NCBI GenBank assembly: GCA_050084985.1 | Contig: JBITNC010000001.1 | Location: 208,506,001-208,570,000, forward strand | Reading direction: 5' to 3' | Length of the DNA: 64,000 nt | Source of the DNA: Nageia nagi | Lineage: Eukaryota; Pinophyta | In this document: positions 11,282 to 22,016 of the stretch, piece after piece | How the letters are laid out: every line of letters starts with the position of its first letter | How positions within the stretch are numbered: the first letter of the stretch is position 1 | Translations under genes and position numbers: made by a program | Notes under the pieces: model-generated | Seen by the model: only the letters and a program-made list of their open reading frames with translations | Databases searched by the model: none | Told to the model about the DNA's origin: nothing

Positions 11282-13530
11282 TATTAGTCATACAATGACA
11301 TTAATATGGGGGTTGAATTAGTGTCTTAAACTTTAAACCTTGAACCAAAATGCTTAAAATAATGCAATATTAAAACTTAAATAAAATAAGGAAATAACAT
11401 CAAGAGATAATCAAAAAATACTATATATAATGAGGTTCATCACTTAAAATACATCTTTAGAAAAATACTACTTGGATCATAGTCTAAATTGACCCTAATG
11501 CAAAGCACCAACTTTATATTAATTTACCACAACAAACTAGAAGGAGCACCAACCCTTAAGTTATATAACACCAACTTTAAGGAGTACTAACACCTACTTT
11601 TGATAGCACTAACTATAGGGAACACCAATCCATACTTTCTATGGAACCAACTATAAGGAGAATCAACCCCTACTTTATGAGTAGCAACTAAAATGAGCAC
11701 CAACCACTATGCTAAGTAATAACTCAGACTTCAAATCTAATTCAAGTTTGACATAAAAATACATTCATTATATATAGAACACTCATTATTCTATAACTCA
11801 TCAAAACACTCTCAAATATTTTTTATAGTCCTTTTAATTGATCTTCATAGACAACATACTATTCTCTTTGCCGATCTAAATGGTTTGTCTCAACATTAAT
11901 AACATTTACTCTTAGAATTTGCAATCTCTATTCTTGCAATATGGACCTCTCTTATACACCAATTAACTTCAATACTTCAATCCTAATCAATATTTATAAA
12001 TACCTTTGATATTCTCTCTATCAAGACATGATTTATGATAGCTTAAATATGCATATAGGCCTATGATTACATTTTAATTAGTTACTCCCTTGACTGATAC
12101 TTAACACCTATCATCATTAGTTATGATTGCTATAGGCCATGAGTTTAGTAAACACATGTTAAAGACTTAAATCATGCTTTGAATAATAGTTCAAGATTCA
12201 TGCACATAAAACTCCACTTCTCTATATAATACTTCACTTCTCCACATAAGACTTTTATTTTATACATAACAACTTGGCAACTCTTCATAAGATCCCACTT
12301 CTCTGCATAAGCCCTTATCTAGCCATATAAACTCTTCTACATCCTCCCTAATGTAATCCATAATATCTTTAGAATAATCTACACTTCATTTAATTCTAGA
12401 AGAGATATGGTACAAATAGGGTGGATGAACTTTGTTAGAATGAAAATAAAATATACTATGTTATACTCTAACCATTTTAACACTTGTTCATTCTGATAGA
12501 GATTTAGTAGAGTGGGGTAGACCAAATTCCACCAAAATAGTGATAAAATTATTTTCTTTAGTACAATTAGCAATTTTTATCATATAATGTATTTTGTAAA
12601 TTCCATAATATCTTTTTAAGAATTTGCACTCCAAAGATCGTTAACATCATCAAGGTTATCCATATCCTAGAAATATAATGTTACAAGGGAAATTCATACT
12701 TCAAAAGCCACTATCATTATCAAGCTCATATGCACCCTAAAAGCATAGTGATACTTATGAAATCCACACTCTAGAAGGTGATGTCATCATAATATCTCTC
12801 TCCATCATAAAAATACCTTAATGTAAGGAAAAAACACTCTAGAAGGTGCTAACATCATCATATCTATTTGTACCCTAGAAACACCATAATACAAATGGAA
12901 TATACACTTTGTAAGGTGTTGATATCATCACATCTCTTTACATCCCAAAAATACCATAATTCAAGGGACATTTACACTCTAAATAGCACTTACATTATAG
13001 GGTTTCTCTACACCCCAAGAATAATAATGCAAGGGAAATTTACACTCTAGAAAGTACTTACATCATAGGGTTTCTCCACACCCCAAACATACCATAACAT
13101 AGAGGAAATCCACACTCTAGAGATTGCTAACATCAGGCTATTAGATCTACATCCAAATTCACATTCCTTCTTTGCATAATCATTTTAGCCTCTAGGTAAA
13201 GCTTTTATATCACTACATAAGGATTGGAAACTCTGAACAAGCATATTCTTAACTACATAAGGTTAGTTTGCACTACATAAGGACTATTTAAATATCATAA
13301 GCTCAAACTTCACTATATAATTCCATTCTTGCTCTACATAAGGTATTCTTTGACTTCATAAAGGTTTCCTATCACATACTATTATATATAGCTACATAAT
13401 GATGTGATCCATCATATAAACTTCTTTGCATCACATACTTCTATCTTTATGCACATTTGGAATTAATTCCTAATTTTTTCTTTAACAACAATGATGAAAA
13501 CAACATAAATAATAAGTATTATGGCCAACA
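11282..13530 (-). repeat. 5' LTR of element K
   Basis: 2,249 bp, partner of 7,093-9,276. It ends GGCCAACA on the plus strand and is followed by the target duplication TTACT. The 70-bp array is longer here (about 12,650-13,140, roughly seven copies). The open frame at 12,868-13,050 is only a read-through of that array. Confidence 0.85.
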
Positions 13531-13535
13531 TTACT

Positions 13536-13706
13536 TTGGTGGGATCATGATACACATATATAAGAACCTATTCATCTTTGGTGATTTGTTGGCTACTATG
13601 GTTGAGTTAGATTCCTTGGCTCTCTATTCTCTTTATTGTTCATTCATGGATTGTACTTTGTTTTTTGTATAATATTTAAGAAAAAGCTTATTTAAGGGGA
13701 TGGAAA
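13536..13706 (+). repeat. 3' end of element C internal region with polypurine tract
   Basis: Sequence resumes the C internal region interrupted at 7,092 (GGTGGGATCATGATACA, also present at 4,680 in D) and ends with the purine run AAGGGGATGGAAA directly before the LTR at 13,707. Confidence 0.8.
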
Positions 13707-14054
13707 TGTTATGAACATATAACATGTTATTAATGTTATATTTGTGTTTATTCCATAAGTATTATATTTAGAAGGTGAAGGGTCACAAAGGGCTATTTAT
13801 ATGAGCACTTCCCTATTGTAATTCTTCTAAGGAATAAAATAATCTTTTGAGGAGAGAATTAATTCTCTAAGAGGTGCCCCCTAAAAATGGGAAAGATAGT
13901 TCTATTATCTAGAACTATATTATAATTATTTACTATTGAGTGATTTTTTATTATTAAGTGGTTTGACACAATTAAGGTGGTTTAGAATACTTTTATGTTC
14001 ATATTATTGAATATTATTGAATAATGCTTTATTTGAAATATCAAGTTCTTAACA
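13707..14054 (+). repeat. 3' LTR of element C
   Basis: 348 bp, TGTTATGAAC to GTTCTTAACA, homologous to 5,198-5,537. The bases after it (CCCAT) do not match those before the 5' LTR (AACAA), so no target duplication is visible. That fits the rearranged D-C tandem on the left. It interrupts the integrase remnant of element F. Confidence 0.85.
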
Positions 14055-14059
14055 CCCAT

Positions 14060-14500
14060 AATTCAAATGGTATCTATGTGTTTCAATATCTATTTTAAAT
14101 TTTTATTATATTATTTAGAATAAAAATGATATTTTTATTAATATCCTTGACATGAACATTGCCCTACTAATAGGATGGAGTGATAAAACTATAATAAATT
14201 TTATATCCATTATATAATCATTAAGTTGTTTTTATTATTTGAAATAATTTTGGTAGGTATTCCAAACTAACATATTATATTATGCTTAATATTTTAGACA
14301 AGTTTAGATCCCATGGTAAATACAAGTGGTGCACTTGTGATCCAATGATTAGTTAGGACTAATTTGACCAATCAAATCAAGACCCCACTATGAAAAAATC
14401 CACATAGTTTGAATGGTTTGTAATGCTTGAAAAGGTACATGTTTCAAGTTCTTCATATATTTATTGATATAATCATGATAATATTTTCCTTTAACTAACT
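14060..14500 (-). pseudogene. Tat integrase core remnant (element F)
   Basis: On the minus strand from 14,450 the frame gives GLDLIGQIS, then FGIPTKIISNNKNN, then FITPSY and GNVHVKDINKN. These match, in order, the three integrase core blocks that element I shows as ALDLIGQIT, FSIPNQLIMDNGKNF and STPYYPQGNGKAEATNK. The second catalytic Asp is now Asn and the Glu is lost. It directly follows the protease-RT linker of F at 14,520, so RT and both RNases H have been deleted. The left end is cut by the 3' LTR of element C. Confidence 0.7.
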
Positions 14501-14519
14501 AGTAAATTATTTTCTTTCT

Positions 14520-15470
14520 TTATATTTAAGAACTTTTTCAAGTTTGATAATATTTGGATTTTAAGGATCCTCACTCAACTTAACATTAATAGATTCTTCT
14601 ACTAAAATGTGAGATCCATCCTCCCATTAGTGATTACAAAAGGGCCATTGAAAATCCTCATTTTATTCTTCCTCATAAGGGCCAACATAGTCACATGAAG
14701 AAGCAAAATAATCATGTGTAGAAATATCATTGAAATATATCATAGAAAAATCAATGGTATCTTTATCTACAACATGAGATTCATGAGAATTGAGAACATG
14801 AGAGAAAGGGTAGTTATATTAAATATTAACCATGCTTACTTGTTAGAAAAAGAAGGAAGGGAACTTTGATACATTGGTGAAGAAGGTGCATCAAGTAATA
14901 TACCCTCATGAGAGGAGGAGGATTCCTCATAATCTCCCTCATCTTGTTATTGGGCTATGGAATTTGAAGTTAGAGGAACCTTATAACAAATTCCTATTTT
15001 TTGTTTATAATCTTGGATAGGTAGTTACATAACACAAGTGCTACCATATTAATTTTTTCCCAAACTATATCCTTGCTATTTATACTTGGAAAAGTAATGA
15101 CAAATAAAAAAATTTCTAGAAAAATAATCAATTTTACCATAAAAATGTTATTTGGGAGTTGATATGTATGATTTATAAGTTGTTTAATTCAATCCCCCAA
15201 AATAAAATAATTTTTATTTCGAGAGGGTTCAAGTGGTATGATAGTGCTAATGACTAATGAAGATTCACTTTGATGCCTAATATTATGCAAATAAATGACA
15301 TTAAATAATATATCATCTGTACAATATTCCCCCATACTTATATTTTTAAGTTTAATATCAATTCTAGGTATGAGGTCTTGTATATTAGGTGATATTTGTT
15401 TCTTTTGTTTCTTATTATTATATTTTAGGTTGTTTTCATGTTGTACATGTTCCTCTTCCTTATATGTTTG
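14520..15470 (-). pseudogene. Tat protease-RT linker remnant (element F)
   Basis: Minus-strand text includes KLKNISMGEYCTDDILFNV near the right end, matching KLMDLGMGEYDVDDVVFNI of element I, and VEESINVKLSEDP with NPNIIKLEKVL near the left end, matching VLEININNDPQNPKIIQLGENL of I. Between them is an acidic, Ser-rich region with stops. This segment joins the protease at 20,413 onward; the junction is interrupted by element G. Confidence 0.7.
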
Positions 15471-16260
15471 TGTTGAATATTCTTAGTGACCCCTAATATT
15501 AAACTAAGTAGAAACTATATTAAAATATTTATATTCTATCATAAGAACAATAATTTAAAGTATAATAAAATGAAAATAAATAAATAAATACCCAAAATAT
15601 TGGATCAAGATAATATATTTACATTAATGAGAAAGGTATTAAGAGACATATACATAACTATTAACATTACCTAGGATGAAAAAAATTACATGTAGAAAAG
15701 AACTTATTGAAGATAGTAATATTTCTATAAAAATCCCTACACAACAAAGCAAACTAGAACCCTAGCATAGATGTCCAATGGAGAGTATACATAGAGCCCC
15801 ATACAGTAGCATTGGCACATATAGTAGCATATATGTTAAGCATATTAAGATTAGAGTTCACAATCAAGATACAATAGATAGTAGAATATCAAAAATTCAA
15901 GTAAAACATATAATTATAGAAGATAAAATAACAAATATGCTTATATGATAAGAATATCCCAATCTCAATAGGAAACATTGAGAAGTACCTAAATGTAGGT
16001 ACTAACTATCAAGATGATATATTTATGCTTTCCCATGTAATCATACTCACTTTTAAATATGTAAGATAACCTTCATACAAAAGATAGAACTAATGCTATG
16101 GTACCTTGCATAAATAAAGATGAGATTATATGAGAAGTGTATTAAGTGGTCCAATATAACATACATAATATAATATAAAAAAATACTTAATGATATAAGA
16201 TTAATATAATAAAACAACTAATAAGGACCACCTTAAGTGGAACAAAATTAGATGTCAATA
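15471..16260 (-). repeat. 3' LTR of element G
   Basis: 790 bp, TGTTGAATATTC to GATGTCAATA. It is homologous to 19,625-20,412, with shared blocks such as ATTAAACTA..GTAGAAACTA and GACCACCTTA. The TG and CA ends are decayed in one copy or the other by transitions. Confidence 0.85.
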
Positions 16261-17830
16261 GATTACCCCTTTTGCAAACATTATGAAATGAAATGAACTT
16301 GAAATGTAATTATAGTTGCAAAGGAAGTAAAAAATAAAAAGAAGAAAAATTTGATACTTCCTTGGTTTTGCTATAGAACCATTCAAAAAATAAGTATTTA
16401 TGATATATGCTACCCTCTCTTTTCCTTGATTATGAAATGGAATGGCTCCCATGAAGTGAGAATATCCAAGAGAAAAGAATAACCTAAAAAAGAGAGACAT
16501 AAAAAAACATCTTCCAAAACATATATGGATCTTAAAAATATTTTAGATCATAATATCATGTAAAATCATGCCATAATAGTCATACTTGATACCCCAAATA
16601 TAAAAAGGATAGATCATAATAAAATGTCATAATAGTTTATTATGAAGTGATCATAAAATGATGGTAAATACCTAAACCAATAAAGGAATTGATCATAAAG
16701 TGGTCATAATGAAGTGATCATAATAAGAGCATAATAATATTTTATCATAAATTTTGTATATAAGAGATAAGGTGGTTAAGGGAATAAACTTTTATGGTTC
16801 TAAGTTCATGCCCTTAGGATTATTTTGTTAAAATTATTAAATTTCTTTAGGGTTGGCATTGAGTTATGAATATTGACCTGAGAAACTAACAAACTTGGCA
16901 AACCATGACTAAATAGACAAATTGAAAAAGATTAAACAACATAGACCAAAACACTAATATGATAATAAAGATACAAATGATGATTAATTATATCCCTAAC
17001 CAAAAAAGGGAATGAGTGATGGTTAATAATGCCTCCAACAAATAAAAAGTTTGTATGCAATGCATGATGCAATCTAAGCTACATAAAATTCCATAATTAA
17101 TCTATATTAAAATGTAGTTATAACCTATATTAGAAAGATGTTAAACATTATCTAGTGACTTTCTTTGTAAAATACAAATTTGATATTTATTCCTCTTAAA
17201 TGAAGCATCCTTTCTTGATTCTTCAAGCTTAATCGAATGTAGTGGGAAAGTAGAATCATTTTTCTTAACCTTATTTAGATATATGCAAGTGGTTATTCTA
17301 AGAAAACTTGATCTATGATGGTAGAATTGATATTATCCCTAACACAAGAGCTACCCCCAACATTGGTGCTTAGTATATAAGGTTGATTCGAGGTTCTAAA
17401 CAAATTAAGAAGCATTTTTATCTGAAACTTGATATGTCTTCATGCTTATTCAAATTTATCTTCTTATATTTCTTTTTCCTCTTTATCTTCTTTGTGATGA
17501 TCATGGATAACCATATTAACTATTTGGTGAATGTATTCATTTGTTATTTGTTCTTTTTCTAGTTCATATTCATATTTACTTTCAATTTCCTTTTTTAGTA
17601 TCTTGTAAAAGGGATGCATCATCTTCTAATTAAGCTGAGCTAACCTATATAAAAGAATAAAATATATCTCCAAGAGCACTTGTAGTAATTTCATATGAAT
17701 TAAAAAACTCTTTAAAATATCATGAAAAAATTCTATATGATCATAAAATTTCATGCATAAATAATATAAGATAATTTTATAAAAAAAATATCATGATCAT
17801 AAAAGGGTTTAGTGTTACCTCTTTACTTAT
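16261..17830. other. Interior of element G downstream of gag, no recognisable gene
   Basis: The open frame at 16,255-16,500 is hydrophobic and straddles the LTR edge and polypurine tract, so it is not a gene. The rest is AT-rich with frequent stops on both strands. A motif at 17,341-17,372 (minus: AAGCACCAATGTTGGGGG) recurs at 18,904-18,940 in front of gag. Confidence 0.5.
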
Positions 17831-18832
17831 CTAGTTGTGGATGGGCACAATATTCTTCAAGAGTAAGCATTTTGACCATATTTTTGTATCCTTTATTATC
17901 ATATTTCTCTTCAATTTATCTATCATATTCCTCATTGGTAACAAAATTAACTTTTCCTTTTCTAAAAGCTTATGCAATATCTTATTCATTTCAACACACC
18001 CATTAGTGGAATGGCCTTTGACTTTATGATACAAATAATGATTATTATCCTTATACCAATGGTGGGTTTCTCTTCATCTTCATCATATTCTCTTATGTTT
18101 CTAGATTATATCAATCCCTTTTTTAAATAATCTTTGAACATTTTTATGGGATCTATAGGGAGATTGTAAAATTCTTATTTTGCACTTGGTTCAACTACAT
18201 CTATGTGATTATCATTATTCCTAAGTATATAACCTTTTATGATTATACTTGGTAGAATATGTATAATTAATTTGATTAAATATTAAAATATACCTTTGTT
18301 TCTCAATAAGCATGTAAACCATATCCATACAATAACCTATAACATAATCAAGATCATAAGTACCAAGAATAGGATTAATGTTATCAATAAATACCTTTAT
18401 AATGATTTTATCATCCATAGTTTATTCCATTGATCTCCAAATATTCACATATATTTTTAGAAAATTGTCCAATATTTTGGATTTATTACAATATATAAAA
18501 TATATCAAACCAAGAGGCTTCTTAATATTGCATCTAAAATTATTCTTGAACTTATCTTTCAAATGCTAAAATGAGATAATTGAAGTAAGTGTCAAGTTAT
18601 GAAACCATTTTCTTACTTCACTAGTCAAACTCATGGGGAAGTATTTATCCTTTAACTAATCATTGATTTCATACTTCAACTCCATTATATGCTCAAATCC
18701 CTAAATATGACTAATGAGATCTTCTTTACCATTAAATTTTTCTAATTTAGGTTCTTTACTTGTAACAATAATAGCATTTTTGATATCCATGCTCAAAGGA
18801 TTTTCTCTATCTTCAATGCTAATTATACTCAT
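17831..18832 (-). pseudogene. gag of element G (Ty3/gypsy capsid and degenerate zinc finger)
   Basis: The frame opens at 18,832 (MSIISIEDRENPLSM) and stays in one frame to 17,831 with about ten stops. Capsid blocks are visible: KLEKFNGKEDLISHI near residue 30, then FPMSLTSEVRKWFHNL, FKNNFRCNIKKPLGL, LDNFLKIYVNIW and MDDKIIIKVFIDNI. These are the usual order for the retrotransposon gag family (W..L, F...F, L..Y, D......F..G). Near the end, YHKVKGHSTNGC is a remnant of the Tat-type CxxHxxxGHxTxxC zinc finger with the first Cys gone. It would form the particle coat; it is inactive here. Confidence 0.7.
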
Positions 18833-19624
18833 TCCCAACTAATTATGGAGCAAATTTATCTTTGTTTCTAACTATATAAACTTCTTTACCATTAAAGGTG
18901 TTTCCCTAGCATTAGTGTTTACCCCAATGTTGGTGCTAAGATAAAATTGGACTATTAATGCTGCTATGTTTGTCACACTTAAGTAAATAGATATCAAATA
19001 CCTCTAAAAATATTAGAAGTAAATAGATATCAAATACCTCTAAAAATATTAGAGTTTTTGGTTGAATAAAAAATAACCCAAAAATATGCTAATTTTTCAA
19101 AATATGATCTTTAAAAATCATAAAATATCCTAGTATGAAATACATATATGTTAGATAAGATTTTCTAATGTAAAAATTCACCAAACCAACTAAAATAAAC
19201 TAAAATATTGGGGTTTTCTATAAACATATTTTATTTCTTAACCAAAAACCTTAGAAAAATTCATATAATAATCTTAATTTTACCTTTAAAAAGTTCTCTA
19301 TCATAAACATATAGGTTTTAGACAAAATTGTAGGGCACAAATATCCATAAAATATTCAAATATTAGCCTCAAAATTTAGCTTTATGTAGAAATTAAAATT
19401 CTACAAAAAAAAATAGCTTCAAATTTTTTACAATTTAAAAGCACTAGAGTTTTCTAATTTTATAGAAAATTAAGATAAACAAATACCAAATAAAACCTAA
19501 GGCTTCCTATGAAAAAGTCCACAAAAACTATGATGCCCTAAAAAGTAAAACTTTATTTTATTTTTTTTCAAAAATTAAATATATTTGAGAGCACTTTCTA
19601 ACCCTATAAAAGATGGTGTCAATA
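18833..19624 (-). other. Leader region of element G
   Basis: About 790 bases between the 5' LTR and gag, AT-rich, with a near-exact 37-bp duplication at about 18,970-19,052 (AGTAAATAGATATCAAATAC twice). The primer site just inside 19,625 (minus: TTGACACCATC) matches no tRNA I recognise. Confidence 0.5.
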
Positions 19625-20412
19625 TCTTGAATGTTCTTAGCGATCCCTCATATTAAACTAGGTAGAAACTATATTAAAATTTTCACATTCAATAATAAGG
19701 ACAATAATATGAAGTATAACATAATATAAATAAACAAAGTAATACTCAAACTATTAGATTAAGATAATGTCTATGCATTAATGAGAAAGGTACCAAGAGA
19801 TAGCTACATACCTATTAACCTTACATGGGATAGAAAAATTTATATGCAGATGAGAACTTATCAAAGATAGTAATCTTGATATGCAAATCCCCACATATAA
19901 AAGTATATTAAAACCATAACATTGGTGCCCAAGAGAGTGTAGATGTGAAGCCCTAAATATTAGTATTGATGCATATGATAATGTGGATGTTGAGAATATC
20001 AAGAGTAGAGTTTGCAACCAAAACCTAATATTAACTAGAATTTCAACAGGTCAACCTGAACTTATAATTATAGAAGATGGAATAACATAAATTCTTGTGT
20101 GATAACAAGATCCTAATCTCAATAAATACATAAATGTAGGTACTAGATATTAAGATGAAATATGTATGCTTTCCCATGTAATCATACTCAATTTTAAATA
20201 TGTAAGAGATCCTCCATGTAGAAGCTAGTATCAATGTTTGGGTGCCTTGCATAAATAAATATGAGATTATATGAGAAGCATTTTAAGTTCACCAAAATAA
20301 CATACATAATATAATATGATATTAATATACAAAAATATTTAATAACCTAATATTAATATAATAAGACATCTAAGTAGGACCACCTTAGGTTATCCAAAAT
20401 TAGGTGTTAACA
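19625..20412 (-). repeat. 5' LTR of element G
   Basis: 788 bp, TCTTGAATGTTC to GGTGTTAACA, partner of 15,471-16,260. The open frames at 19,778-20,252 inside it are not protein-like and have no counterpart in the other LTR. Confidence 0.85.
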
Positions 20413-21450
20413 ATTTGATTTTGATAAATTATGCAGTGAATATGTTCCTATTCATTACATTTTTTAATCACTTTATCCAAATGATGAGCTCTTACCTTCC
20501 GTGGAGCTTCCTCTTGTAATGTAGGGGAAGGACCAAAAAACTCATCTACATTAGATTCCTTAAACACATATGGTTATAATTGGTGTTCATATAAATCAAT
20601 TAAAGAATTTTCCACATCATTAGATAATGTATTTAAAAATTGATTTACCATTTACCTTTAATTATGTATCATTATCTTTAGAAATTTGAATTATTTTAGA
20701 TGAATCTAGTTGCTTATATGAATTTATTGGTTGAAGCAATGGATCTTAGTTCATATATATAATTTGAGGATATATATGTGTATAAGGAAGAAGTGTTCCA
20801 TAAGGTATATCAATATGGTTACAATAAATAAAGGTATCTTCATCTATCTATACATAATGAACTACTCTATTTTCAATATACTTTACATAGCTATGTAAAG
20901 TTGATGATACACATTGCACTTCTCTTATCCATGGCCTTCCAAGTAGAAAATTATATTATTTTTCTCCTTATATTACTTGAAACATATTATGATTATTCTT
21001 GAATCTAACCTCAATTGGTAGCAATATGCTTCCAAAGTATTACATAGTTGATTACTAAAGTATCTAAATATTAATGTTAGAGCTTGCAAGTGAGAGAGAG
21101 GGAGATCTATCTTATCCATGGCTATTGATGAAACCATGTTAATTATTGATCCTTCATATACCAATTCTCTCTTAAATATTTTCCCATAAATTTTAGTAGC
21201 AACTATATGCAATAGAGGATCCCTATATTTAAATTTATATTATCTCTTTTTTCATGTTGGTAAAATGGTATGCAAGGTTGACCACTTATTTGTACATTTA
21301 TAATAAAGTTGGTAAATGAATTAGGATTAGAAGCATCCAATTCAATAGTACTCTTTAAAATTTCATCCAATGCCTTCCTATATGGATAGAGTGCCTTATA
21401 AAATTCCAAAATGAATACTTTGTGGGAGTTAACCTTAGTTGTTGCTCAAG
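20413..21450 (-). pseudogene. Tat aspartic protease region remnant (element F)
   Basis: Minus-strand frames give ALDEILKSTIELDASNPNSF and SGQPCIPFYQHEK around 21,370-21,260, then LLGRPWIREVQCVSSTLHS and VVHYV around 20,960-20,870. Element I has the same order: MNQILQEIQVDISNPDNF, ISQQPSITFYEQEK, LLGCPWIREMQCVPSTYHG and KVHYV. The active-site block is present only as YEGSIINMVSS, so the catalytic Asp-Ser/Gly-Gly is lost. The reading frame is shifted at least twice. It lies between the gag zinc finger on the right and element G on the left. Confidence 0.75.
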
Positions 21451-22011
21451 ATTAGTTTAAGTTTCTCTTGTGGTATCCATTGACTTGAAGGTTTAGGAAG
21501 GGGTATTTGATGTTGTAAATCTATATCTTCAATCCTTTCATATTGAGAATTATTAGTTCCATTCTTTAATACTTTATATTTATATTTGTATTTATGATCC
21601 CCATAAGATATGATTGTTGATATTCTTGTACTTATTTTTGATGGGATCCATACTTATAATGGACTTGTTGTGTGACTACTTTATTAGATGGTATAGTTGT
21701 GTCTACTTGGCCCACATATTGTTGGGGTAATGAATTTTTATATACTTACAAATTGTTATTAGGCTAGGTTGATATCTCATTAAATGTCAATTTCCCATTG
21801 TTAATAAGATTTTGTACAATATTCCTCAAGTACATACATCAATTTGTACCATGCCCTTTGGTTCTATGAAACTCATAATACTCTCCACCTTTATACTAAT
21901 ATTTTTTTATTTCAACTAAGATCCCATTTTATTTCTATTAATATCAACATGTTTGCATAATTTAATTATAGCTACTCAAAAATAGCACTATGCACTATAT
22001 TTGGCACAACA
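21451..22011 (-). pseudogene. gag zinc-finger end of element F
   Basis: On the minus strand at about 21,885-21,800 the frame reads GGEYYEFHRTKGHGTN followed by CMYLRNIVQNLINNGK. This is the Tat gag zinc finger CxxHxxxGHxTxxC, first Cys now Tyr, and the helix after it. The next stretch toward 21,600 is rich in Q, V and S (QQYVGQVDTT, VVTQQVHYKYG) and leads to the protease. The right end is cut by the insertion of element H; the preceding gag part continues at 52,314. Confidence 0.75.
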
Positions 22012-22016
22012 CTCTT

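Larger units (their letters stand above)
7093..13530 (-). mobile_element. Element K: gag-only LTR retrotransposon with 2.2-kb LTRs
   Basis: Two long direct repeats (7,093-9,276 and 11,282-13,530) enclose 2.0 kb of internal DNA. The element starts TGTTAGT and ends GGCCAACA, and the host sequence on both sides is TTACT (7,088-7,092 and 13,531-13,535), a perfect 5-bp target duplication. It interrupts the 3' internal part of element C. Its own strand is minus: a polypurine tract lies inside the left LTR, a Met-tRNA primer site inside the right one, and a gag remnant between. No protease, RT, RNase H or integrase is present, so it fits the class of terminal-repeat retrotransposons that carry only gag and depend on helper enzymes. 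The LTRs are visibly diverged, with indels, so insertion is not recent. Confidence 0.85.
15471..20412 (-). mobile_element. Element G: 4.9-kb gag-only LTR retrotransposon inside element F
   Basis: Direct repeats at 15,471-16,260 and 19,625-20,412 flank a 3.4-kb interior. Flanking five-base words are GTTTG (15,466-15,470) and ATTTG (20,413-20,417), a target duplication with one transition. Inside the left LTR the minus strand has a polypurine tract GCAAAAGGGGTAATC (16,261-16,275), giving minus orientation. Only a gag is present; no protease or pol blocks are seen in the 1.5 kb downstream of gag. It splits element F between protease and linker. Confidence 0.8.

Noticed and set aside
12868-13050. 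Small ORF of 60 codons
   Set aside because: It reads through the 70-bp tandem array of the K LTR; the other LTR has no such frame.
14640-15300. Possible cellular gene on the minus strand
   Set aside because: Its blocks match the protease-RT linker of Tat elements I and H in order, so it belongs to element F.
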